Positions 1-5,747 of a stretch of 15,668 nt of DNA are shown piece by piece. Below the pieces are notes generated by a model. The model searched no databases and was not told the DNA's origin. It was given only the letters and a program-made list of their open reading frames with translations. The DNA comes from an uncultured Kineosporia sp. (GTDB taxonomy: Bacteria > Actinomycetota > Actinomycetes > Actinomycetales > Kineosporiaceae). The stretch's first letter is position 1; each line of letters opens with the position of its first letter. The stretch is from the NCBI GenBank assembly GCA_937859855.1, contig CALMAR010000507.1:1-15668 (forward strand), given 5' to 3'. Both the position numbers and the translations under genes were made by a program.

Positions 1-362
1 CCTACCGATACGGCAGCGGCTACACCGACGACCCCACCGGCCTCATCAAACTCGGAGTCCGCTACTACGACCCCACCCACGGCCGCTACACCCAGCAAGA
101 CCCCACCGGAAAAGACAAATACGCTTACTCCTATGCATCGAATAGTCCTGTCAACTACGTAGACAGTTTAGGAACGTCGACAGCTACCGATATCATCAAC
201 ATTGGCGGCGGAGTGCTCTTGAGTGTCGGCGTATTCATCGGACTCGTCACGTTGGCTCCCGAAGCGTCGGTACTAGTTGTTCTTGCAGGAGCCTTCGGGC
301 TGCAAGGATCACTTGGCCTAACAGCCCTAGCCATTGGCTGTACATTCACATCTATCTGTTAG
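1..362 (+). CDS. RHS-repeat protein, C-terminal end with hydrophobic toxin-like tail (5' partial)
   Basis: The open frame (first full codon at base 3) enters from the left edge and encodes 119 visible residues ending in TAG at 360-362. Residues 1-57 match the RHS-repeat-associated core: a [18 protein letters not shown] stretch, [17 protein letters not shown], then [15 protein letters not shown]. In this family the core closes a beta-cocoon that encapsulates and cleaves off a variable C-terminal toxin; that is family knowledge. Here the usual DPSG at the junction reads DSLG. The tail (about residues 60-119) is very hydrophobic and glycine-rich, with two or three possible membrane helices (about 64-84, 88-102 and 104-113) and a terminal Cys. 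It resembles no nuclease or deaminase I know, so a membrane-active toxin is an inference. The tail is poorer in GC than the window, typical of exchanged toxin tips. The next gene may be its immunity partner. Confidence 0.85.
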   Translation, partial: YRYGSGYTDDPTGLIKLGVRYYDPTHGRYTQQDPTGKDKYAYSYASNSPVNYVDSLGTSTATDIINIGGGVLLSVGVFIGLVTLAPEASVLVVLAGAFGLQGSLGLTALAIGCTFTSIC

Positions 363-369
363 GCACAGC

Positions 370-546
370 ATGCGTCGTAATCGGAAAGGTCTTTTCACTG
401 TTGCAGCACTGGTCGGGGTGATTCTGAGTTTGGTCTCAGGTTTAACTGCTTCCGGCAACGTTCGTTGGATTTTCACCGTGGGCTGGCTCTTGGTTTCAGC
501 CGTGCTGGCACTATTGGCAGTCAACGCTTCGAATTCGGAGTCGTGA
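370..546 (+). CDS. small two-helix membrane protein, candidate immunity protein for the RHS tail
   Basis: This frame encodes 58 residues from ATG 370. The start lies 7 bases after the RHS stop, with a weak AGG ribosome site at 361-363 overlapping that stop, so translation may be coupled. An in-frame TTG at 334 would lie inside the RHS gene and is less likely. The protein has a basic N-terminus (MRRNRKG), two predicted membrane helices (about residues 8-27 and 32-52) and a short polar tail. The positive-inside rule puts the N-terminus in the cytoplasm. I recognise no family. Its position directly behind a hydrophobic RHS tail, same strand and similarly low GC, is the usual arrangement of a toxin followed by its immunity gene. 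An inner-membrane immunity protein would fit a membrane-inserting toxin. The function is inferred from context only. Confidence 0.6.
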   Translation: MRRNRKGLFTVAALVGVILSLVSGLTASGNVRWIFTVGWLLVSAVLALLAVNASNSES

Positions 547-747
547 CAATCCGATCTGGCAGCCACGGATACGTTCAACTCCGCGAACGAGCTGAACGGC
601 GCGACCGGGGTCACCCCCGCCGGAACGGCACTCAACGGCGTGTAATTGGCCGCGGTCGGGCCTCCTCAAGTCTGGCGGCGCTGAGGGCGCGGAAACGGAC
701 CTCTCTTCTGGCCCGTTCCGGCCTAGGACTCGCAGGTCCAGGTACGC
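547..747. other. gene-poor stretch with a start-less frame remnant
   Basis: No convincing gene lies between the small membrane protein and the broken regulator. In the same frame as the membrane protein, after its TGA at 544-546, bases 547-645 read without a start codon as a plausible protein C-terminus (QSDLAATDTFNSANELNGAT, then GVTPAGTALNGV) ending in TAA. This may be a leftover tail of a lost gene, for instance an older toxin or immunity cassette, but nothing identifies it. GC content rises again across this stretch. Confidence 0.3.
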
Positions 748-1525
748 CACCATCCGGGCCTGATGCCGGACAGCCGGATCAGGAGGGGCCGGGTCTGCGT
801 CGCGAAGAGGTGGCGCTTCTCGCCGGTGTCTCCAGCGACCACTACGCCTGTCTTGAACAGGGGCGCGGCATCATCCCGTCACCCGCGGTGGTCGACGCCA
901 GCGCACGAGCTCTGCACCTGGACGCAGCCGGCCGCTCACACCTGCATTCGCTGATCCAGCGCAACACCGGGACCAAGCCCCAGCGAGTCTTCGCGCAACG
1001 GGCGCGGCCGAGCCTGCAGCAGTTCGTGGACTCGCTCGACGTGCCAGTGATGGTGCTGGGCCGGCGGGCTGAGGTGCTGGCCACGAACCACCTGGCCAGA
1101 GCGCTCCTCTGCGACTTCGAACGGCTCCCGGCTCGTGAACGTAACTACGCCCCGCTGGATCCTGCTCGATGAGGGTGCCCGCACGCTGTTCGCCGACTGG
1201 CAGGAGCAGGCCCGCATCGTGGTCCACAACCTCCGGCTGGATGTTGGCCGACATCCTGAGGACGCGTCGTGCGCGCTCGTGCAGGAGTTGCTGTCGGTGA
1301 ATGAGGACTTCGGCCGGTGGTGGGGCGAATGCGGTCAACCAGCGCACCTTCGGCACCAAGCGGTTCGTGCATCCGGTGGCTGGGCCCATGGATGTTCAGT
1401 ACGACCCCCTGCTGCTTCCCGGTGACGAGGAACAGACCCTGTTCGTCTATTCGACCGAACCTGGTATGGCCTCGCGAGAAGCGATGAATCTGCTGGCCAG
1501 CTGGACGCTCTCGTCGCGAACCTAG
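748..1525 (+). pseudogene. XRE-family regulator with MmyB-like ligand-binding domain, frameshifted
   Basis: Three reading frames together make one recognisable protein of about 260 residues. The frame around 786-1140 gives the helix-turn-helix part (PGLRREEVALLAGVSSDHYACLEQGR) and the start of the ligand-binding domain (PSLQQFVDSLDVPVMVLGRRAEVLATNHLA). From about 1140 another frame continues with RWILLDEGARTLFADWQEQ and VVHNLRLDVGRHPEDASC up to FGRWW near 1322. From about 1330 a third frame finishes with VNQRTFGTKRFVHPVAGPMD, VQYDPLLLPGDEEQTLFVYS, then TEPGMASREAMNLLASW, and stops at 1523-1525. At least two frameshifts (about 1140 and 1325) are therefore needed. No start codon and no typical N-terminal LxxFLRxRR segment is clear; there may be a third shift near 785. 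Intact members are DNA-binding regulators of about 280 residues, common in actinobacteria. This copy should not make a working protein unless the shifts are sequencing errors. Confidence 0.85.
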
Positions 1526-1560
1526 CCCGCGCACCGAGCTGACTGGGGCGCCCAGAGCCG

Positions 1561-1594
1561 CTGACCGGGCCGCGGCCAGAACTATGCTTCCGCC
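1561..1594 (+). promoter_or_regulatory. probable leaderless promoter of the LacI-family gene, with a palindrome in the spacer
   Basis: A -10-like TATGCT lies at 1583-1588, and CTGACC at 1561-1566 can serve as a -35 with a 16-base spacer. The expected transcription start falls at or next to ATG 1595, and there is no Shine-Dalgarno sequence, so the message is probably leaderless, which is common in actinobacteria. The 10-bp palindrome GGCCGCGGCC (1568-1577) sits in the spacer and could be an autoregulatory operator. GC-rich palindromes are frequent by chance here, so this is weak. Confidence 0.4.
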
Positions 1595-2713
1595 ATGTCA
1601 CGGCCGCAGATCGATGCCGCCGTCGCCCGGGCGTCCCGCAGGCCAGGAGTGGTGGCCGTGGCCCGAGCCGCAGGAGTTTCAGCCAGCACCGTCTCCAACG
1701 TGTACAACCGGCCGCACGTGGTCGCGCCGGCCATGCGCCAGCGAGTACTGGAGGCCGCCGCCGAGGTCGGATATGTCGGAGCGGATCCGGCCGCCCGCAG
1801 CCTCCGCCACGGCCGCACCAATGCCATCGGTGTCGTCATGCGCGAACGCCTCGCTTACGCGTTCGACGACCCGGCCGTCGTGAGCCTGATGCAAGGCATC
1901 TCCGACGCCGCCGATCCGCAGCAGCTCGCCATCGTCATCGTGCCGTCCTCCCCCGAACGCGGCACCACGACCGGCCCAGCGGTACGCCACGCCGTCGACG
2001 GTCTCATCCTGTACTCCCTGGCTGGAGACGATCCACTGATCGATGCGACACGCCACCGGCATGCACCCAAGGTCGTCGTCGACTCCCCCAGGGGCCGTGA
2101 CTCGGCCATCGCCGACCCGTACGACTTCGTCGGCATCGACGAGCAGAAACCCTCCATGGCAGCGGTGAGACATCTTCTCGATCTCGGCCACCGCCATCTT
2201 GGCGTGATCAGCACGCGGCTGTCCGCACGCGACCAACCCGGTCCGGCCGACCTGATCCGGCAGCAAGCAGCTACGGCCAGTGTTCCCAAGGGCCGCCTGG
2301 CCGGCGCCGCCCGCGCCATGTCCGGGGCCGGCCTGGAGTGGGCGGGGGTGCCGGTTGTGCAGTGCCAGATCAGCAACGTCGACGCTGGCCGCGCCGCCGC
2401 CCACACTCTGCTCGACCTGGCGCCCAGGACCACCGCTGTCTTTGCCTTCAGCGACCCGCTCGCCCTGGGTGCCCGCCTAGCTGCTCACGAACGCGGGCTC
2501 TCAGTACCGGGTCAGTTGTCGATCATCGGTTTCGACGACTCGGTTCCCGCCGCCGAAGGGCTGACGACTGTTCACCAGCCACTGCGGGACAAGGGATACG
2601 TGGCTGCCAGCCGGCTGATGCGAGCCATCGTGGGCCGGCCACCCAAACAGGCGAAACTGCTTCCCACCGAGCTCATCCTCCGCGGCACGACCAGCCGGCC
2701 CGCACGCGGTTAG
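1595..2713 (+). CDS. LacI-family transcriptional repressor
   Basis: The 372-residue length is typical of the LacI family. Residues 18-60 form the N-terminal helix-turn-helix (GVVAVARAAGVSASTVSNVYN). The hinge-helix segment follows (about 62-74, DPAARSLRHGRT). A periplasmic-binding-protein-like effector and dimerisation domain runs from about residue 76 to the end, with the conserved VFAFSDPLALGA, GLSVPGQLSIIGFDDS and LTTVHQPLRDKG stretches. Such proteins bind palindromic operators and usually release DNA on binding a sugar or nucleoside. The region at about 215-245 (ARDQPGPADLIRQQAATASV) is a variable loop. No transporter or catabolic gene is adjacent; the nearest sugar gene is the polyol dehydrogenase 3 kb away, and linking them would be speculation. 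ATG 1595 is chosen because it follows a -10 box at leaderless spacing. Confidence 0.93.
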   Translation: MSRPQIDAAVARASRRPGVVAVARAAGVSASTVSNVYNRPHVVAPAMRQRVLEAAAEVGYVGADPAARSLRHGRTNAIGVVMRERLAYAFDDPAVVSLMQGISDAADPQQLAIVIVPSSPERGTTTGPAVRHAVDGLILYSLAGDDPLIDATRHRHAPKVVVDSPRGRDSAIADPYDFVGIDEQKPSMAAVRHLLDLGHRHLGVISTRLSARDQPGPADLIRQQAATASVPKGRLAGAARAMSGAGLEWAGVPVVQCQISNVDAGRAAAHTLLDLAPRTTAVFAFSDPLALGARLAAHERGLSVPGQLSIIGFDDSVPAAEGLTTVHQPLRDKGYVAASRLMRAIVGRPPKQAKLLPTELILRGTTSRPARG

Positions 2714-2724
2714 CCGCGCGGCCA

Positions 2725-2740
2725 GGCACCGCTTGGTGCC
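2725..2740. terminator. hairpin between convergent genes, possible terminator
   Basis: GGCACC (2725-2730) and GGTGCC (2735-2740) are perfect inverted repeats around a GCTT loop. They lie 11 bases after the LacI-family stop, and the cyclase gene ends at 2784 on the other strand. There is no T-run on either side, so intrinsic termination is only possible, not shown. A second small palindrome (GCCGCGCGGC, 2713-2722) touches the LacI stop. Confidence 0.35.
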
Positions 2741-2783
2741 GCCGGGGCAGGGATGCGGGCCGGGCCGGATGTCTGGGCAGTCC

Positions 2784-4283
2784 TCAACTCACTTCGACTT
2801 GAAGTATCCGCTGGCCGGGGATCTGTTTCCTGGCGTCCCAGTACGTCCAGCGAATCTGACCAGTCCCGCGCTTGGCGTCATACATGGCAACGTCGGCTCG
2901 ATGCAAGATGTCGTCCGGGTTCAATTCCCCCGGCCGGGACAAGGCGACGCCGATGCTGGCGGACGCCCGCACCGCTTTGCCATCAATGCTGATAGGTGCC
3001 GCGGCCGCCGCGCTGATCCGGCGCAGGACCGCCTCCGCATCATTGAGATCGCCGACGTCGTGCAGCACAACGGCGAACTCGTCGCCGCCCAGGCGCCCGA
3101 CGGCGTCTTCCTTGCGGACGTTGGACTTGAGCATGTGGCCGAAGGCCGAGAGCAATCGGTCACCTCCCTTGTGCCCGAACGTATCGTTGACCTGTTTGAA
3201 GCCATTCATATCGATGAGAAGAACTGTCGTGGCACGACCGTTCTGCGCGGACCGCTTAAGTATGTGGGCCAGCAGCAGATGGAAATGCGAACGGTTCGCC
3301 AGTCCGGTCAGCCCGTCCGTCGAGGCCGCCGCTTCACTGGCCCTCTGCACCGTGATCTGGCGCAGAATGACCAGTCCGGTGATCGCCAAACCCCCACTCA
3401 CCAGTCCGGCCCACGGAAAGAGCTGCTCCTTCGCGGCGGCGATGATCATCAGGGTCCAGCCGCCCGCCACCGCCAGATACGGAAGCTTCGACGCGATGGG
3501 CGGGACGACCGAGATGGCCGAGATCTGCCGCCCCACGTCGCGGCCTCGTTCCACAGCTGCGATAGACATGAGAAAGGTCATTGTCATGATGCAGGCGAGC
3601 TGAAGGAAACTCGTCCGGCTGTTACTCGCCCCATGAATCTGGCTATACCCGAGAACAGCATCACTGGCCGTCAGCGGAAGAACGGCCGTAGCGAGCAACC
3701 ATATCGGCCGTCGATTGGCGCTTTCCACACCACGTAACAACACTCGGACAAAACCGAATAACAACAGCAGATCAGCGATTGCGTACAGGGCGGCGGCTGC
3801 GGCGGCGGCGCCATTGACCCTGAGGACCGGGCCAACCAGCAGATACCACAACACCATGGACGCACCCGCCGCCACCGTGAGCGCGTCGTACGTAGTCTTG
3901 CGTCGTTCCAGAAGCGACGTTGTCTCCATCGGGAAGCAGTAGGACGCGGCAATCAAGGTGACGACGAAGCCCAGCCGGGTCGCGTCAGCCGGCGCTGGAA
4001 AGGTCGTTTTTCCGCCCGGAGCGGCGAATAGCACAAGCGTCGCGAGTAAGAATATGAAACTGACCGAAACAAGGCGCCAAACCCGGCGCTGTCCATCCTG
4101 CCGCCTGGAACCTCGGATAGCGGCTGCTAACCCCACTACTCCGAAGATCATCATCAGGACCCCAGAGATGGGGGCGGCCTCGCCCTGGTTGGAACCAATA
4201 ATGAAAACGGCGACCAGTCCGCACATGTACAGACCACTCAACACAACAATAGAGGCACCCCATTGAAAATGGCGGCGAAGCAT
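2784..4283 (-). CDS. membrane-bound diguanylate cyclase (GGDEF domain)
   Basis: This 499-residue protein makes cyclic di-GMP from two GTP at the membrane. The N-terminal 320 residues hold about ten predicted membrane helices and probably form a sensor; I recognise no named sensor domain. The GGDEF domain begins with DGLTGLANR at 323. The active-site GGDEF is intact at 399-403 (bases 3075-3089), and R390-x-x-D393 lies exactly five residues before it, which is the product-binding inhibitory I-site. The later SIGVALSRPG and ADVAMYDAKRGTG motifs are also conserved, so the enzyme should be active and feedback-inhibited. There is no EAL or HD-GYP domain. ATG 4283 is supported by an AAGGAGG ribosome site at 4293-4299, nine bases away. 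The gene converges on the LacI-family gene. Actinobacterial cyclases of this layout are linked to development, motility or biofilm; the role here is unknown. Confidence 0.93.
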   Translation of the reverse strand: MLRRHFQWGASIVVLSGLYMCGLVAVFIIGSNQGEAAPISGVLMMIFGVVGLAAAIRGSRRQDGQRRVWRLVSVSFIFLLATLVLFAAPGGKTTFPAPADATRLGFVVTLIAASYCFPMETTSLLERRKTTYDALTVAAGASMVLWYLLVGPVLRVNGAAAAAAALYAIADLLLLFGFVRVLLRGVESANRRPIWLLATAVLPLTASDAVLGYSQIHGASNSRTSFLQLACIMTMTFLMSIAAVERGRDVGRQISAISVVPPIASKLPYLAVAGGWTLMIIAAAKEQLFPWAGLVSGGLAITGLVILRQITVQRASEAAASTDGLTGLANRSHFHLLLAHILKRSAQNGRATTVLLIDMNGFKQVNDTFGHKGGDRLLSAFGHMLKSNVRKEDAVGRLGGDEFAVVLHDVGDLNDAEAVLRRISAAAAAPISIDGKAVRASASIGVALSRPGELNPDDILHRADVAMYDAKRGTGQIRWTYWDARKQIPGQRILQVEVS

Positions 4284-4292
4284 GGCGTCTTT

Positions 4293-4330
4293 CCTCCTTG
4301 GAGTGCTATATCGGACCTCTTATCGGCCTC
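4293..4330 (-). promoter_or_regulatory. ribosome site and tandem repeat upstream of the diguanylate cyclase
   Basis: Bases 4293-4299 read AAGGAGG on the minus strand, an unusually strong Shine-Dalgarno for this window. Just upstream, TATCGGACCTCT (4309-4320) is followed head-to-tail by TATCGGCCTC (4321-4330), an imperfect 12-base direct repeat (plus-strand letters). It overlaps the region where a promoter is expected and could bind a regulator. A -10-like TATAGC (4305-4310) lies too close to the ribosome site to be convincing. Confidence 0.35.
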
Positions 4331-4557
4331 CGCGCCAGCCAGATGAAGCAGGCGAACGGGCGATCCAGCGCACGGGTGCCGGTGAACCATGCGGCGCTGC
4401 CACGCCTTGGTCACCGAGCAATTCGATGAGGTGGCTCCCGGGCAAACCGGCATGAGCGGGATAAATCGTCCTCTAGCCGAGCTCGGAGGGCGACTCTGGG
4501 CAGAATGTCAGCATGCTGCTCATACCGAGCTATGAAAGCTGGTAATCCACGCTCAAG
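4331..4557. other. intergenic part between the divergent cyclase and MarR genes
   Basis: The 310-base gap between the two divergent genes (4284-4593) carries the cyclase ribosome site and repeat on the left and the MarR operator on the right. In this middle part I see no gene, no clear promoter and no T-rich terminator. The only symmetric element is a 10-bp palindrome, CAGCATGCTG, at 4509-4518. Confidence 0.4.
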
Positions 4558-4593
4558 TCGTCAACATGTTGACGATTCTGCTACAGTCACAGA
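4558..4593 (+). promoter_or_regulatory. MarR operator (18-bp perfect palindrome) overlapping a probable leaderless promoter
   Basis: TCGTCAACATGTTGACGA at 4558-4575 is a perfect 18-bp palindrome, of a size and form typical of MarR-family operators. A -10-like TACAGT lies at 4582-4587, seven bases before the GTG start at 4594. The message is therefore probably leaderless, and the palindrome covers the -35 and spacer region. Binding there would block RNA polymerase, which suggests autorepression of the MarR gene and the gene behind it. The palindrome is read directly; the regulator assignment is inferred from position. Confidence 0.65.
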
Positions 4594-5058
4594 GTGCCGA
4601 CGGAGAACTCGATCGCGTTTCGCCGCTTCACCCGAGCCGTGCTCGCGGCCCAGACGGCGGTGCTTCGGCACGGCGATACAGCCAATGGGCCGCTGGGCCA
4701 GAGCAGTGCGCGCTGGCGCGTGCTGAGGGCGATCGATGACGGACACGATTCCGTGGCCGCGGCGGCCCGCCTGATGGGCTCGTCACGTCAGTCGGTGCAA
4801 CGCCTTTCCGACGCACTCATTGATGAAGGCCTCGTCGAAGCAGAGGTCCACGACGATGACCGGCGGCTCAAGCTGTTGCGGCTGACGGCAGAGGGACAAC
4901 GAGTCCACGACGACTTGGAACAGCATTTCGACACCTGGGCCGACCGGCTACTCATCCATATCCGGCCCGAAGATCTCGCCACGGTCTCGCGGGGGCTCGA
5001 GCAGATCACCTACATCGTCAACGCCGACCGGGAGTACCTGTTGCGAAAGGAACAGTGA
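4594..5058 (+). CDS. MarR-family transcriptional regulator
   Basis: The gene encodes 154 residues, the usual MarR length, from a GTG start. The winged helix spans about 38-110. The helix-turn-helix is SVAAAARLMGSSRQSVQRLS (53-72) followed by DALIDEGLVE, and the wing carries HDDDRRLKLLRLTAEG (86-101), the family's D-x-R-x(3,4)-L-T-x-x-G pattern. Flanking helices (about 5-30 and 103-150) form the dimer interface. MarR proteins are usually repressors released by phenolic or oxidant ligands. No Shine-Dalgarno precedes the GTG; start and promoter spacing suggest leaderless initiation. The NTF2-like gene follows three bases after the stop, so the two are almost certainly one operon, probably under control of the palindrome upstream. 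Confidence 0.93.
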   Translation: MPTENSIAFRRFTRAVLAAQTAVLRHGDTANGPLGQSSARWRVLRAIDDGHDSVAAAARLMGSSRQSVQRLSDALIDEGLVEAEVHDDDRRLKLLRLTAEGQRVHDDLEQHFDTWADRLLIHIRPEDLATVSRGLEQITYIVNADREYLLRKEQ

Positions 5059-5061
5059 CCA

Positions 5062-5499
5062 ATGCCTGATATCACGGATCTCCAGCAGCAAAGCCTCGAC
5101 ATCGTCAAGGCGTTCTACGCAGCCAAGGAACGACACGATCTCGACGTCGTCGCGTCGTTACTGGCCGACGACGTCCAGTACGTCTTTCCGCTTGACGCGG
5201 CTGGTACGCCTCAGCCGTGGTTCACCTACGACGGCAAGGAGGCGACCGTCGGCTATCAGCGGGCAACGCTCGCCCGCTTCTCACGTATCCACATGGTCGA
5301 CCCGCAGTACACCGTCAGCCCAGGCGGCGACCTGGTGTTCGCGACCATGACCGGCGACTACGTACAAGCGGATGGCAATCGGCCCTATCACAACGTGTAC
5401 GTGTTCCGGTTCGCCTTGGCTGAGGGGAAGATTCAGCGCGTCGATGAGTACGCCAACCCGGTGACGTTCGCCAAACTCGCGGGCCTCCCCGTCGGCTGA
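5062..5499 (+). CDS. NTF2-like / SnoaL-like protein
   Basis: The 145-residue protein has the pattern of the NTF2-like superfamily (SnoaL, ketosteroid-isomerase-like). It has a long N-terminal helix pair (QQQSLDIVKAFYAAKERHDLDVVASLLADDVQYVFP), a curved sheet, and the terminal VYVFRFALAEGKIQRVDEYANPV strand pair typical of these cone-shaped domains. Members may be isomerases, cyclases, lyases or small-molecule binders, so the family does not fix the reaction. It has no signal peptide and should be cytoplasmic. ATG 5062 lies three bases after the MarR stop, with AAAGGAA at 5045-5051 as a possible ribosome site. Co-transcription with a MarR regulator suggests a role in handling the regulator's ligand, for example detoxifying a small aromatic or lipid-like compound. 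That is an inference. Confidence 0.85.
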   Translation: MPDITDLQQQSLDIVKAFYAAKERHDLDVVASLLADDVQYVFPLDAAGTPQPWFTYDGKEATVGYQRATLARFSRIHMVDPQYTVSPGGDLVFATMTGDYVQADGNRPYHNVYVFRFALAEGKIQRVDEYANPVTFAKLAGLPVG

Positions 5500-5591
5500 C
5501 CCACGCCAGCCGTGACCAGGCCCGGGCACCAATGTGTGTGCTCACCGCTTGGGCCGGTTGCGGAGGCGTTCGTAACCAGCAATCCTCAGCG

Positions 5592-5605
5592 GAGCCGGCC
5601 GGCTC
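5592..5605. repeat. 14-bp perfect palindrome upstream of the polyol dehydrogenase
   Basis: GAGCCGGCCGGCTC is a perfect palindrome. It lies about 140 bases before the dehydrogenase start and 93 bases after the NTF2-like stop. It could be the stem of a terminator for the upstream operon (no T-run follows) or an operator for the dehydrogenase. A further short palindrome, GACCGGTC, lies at 5711-5718, closer to the start. Neither is backed by a clear promoter. Confidence 0.3.
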
Positions 5606-5747
5606 GGGTTTGGCGTCCTGAGCTCCAGAAGCATGGGCATGACTCCACCCGGCCGGCCGCCAGCAGATGCTCCCTCGCCGGAGCAGCGCACAAGCGCGAA
5701 GATGAGTTACGACCGGTCATGACGACGATGTTGTGAGGGCCTTGCTG

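Noticed and set aside
871..1389. Minus-strand open frames opposite the broken XRE-type regulator
   Set aside because: Plus-strand frames give conserved blocks of a known family; the minus frames are Arg/Ala/Pro-rich without motifs.
2733..3737. Plus-strand open frame (334 codons) opposite the diguanylate cyclase
   Set aside because: The minus strand holds an intact GGDEF domain and membrane helices; the plus frame shows no motif.
4509..4518. CAGCATGCTG palindrome upstream of the MarR gene
   Set aside because: Only 10 bp, 40 bases away from the much better 18-bp palindrome and not placed at a promoter; likely chance.
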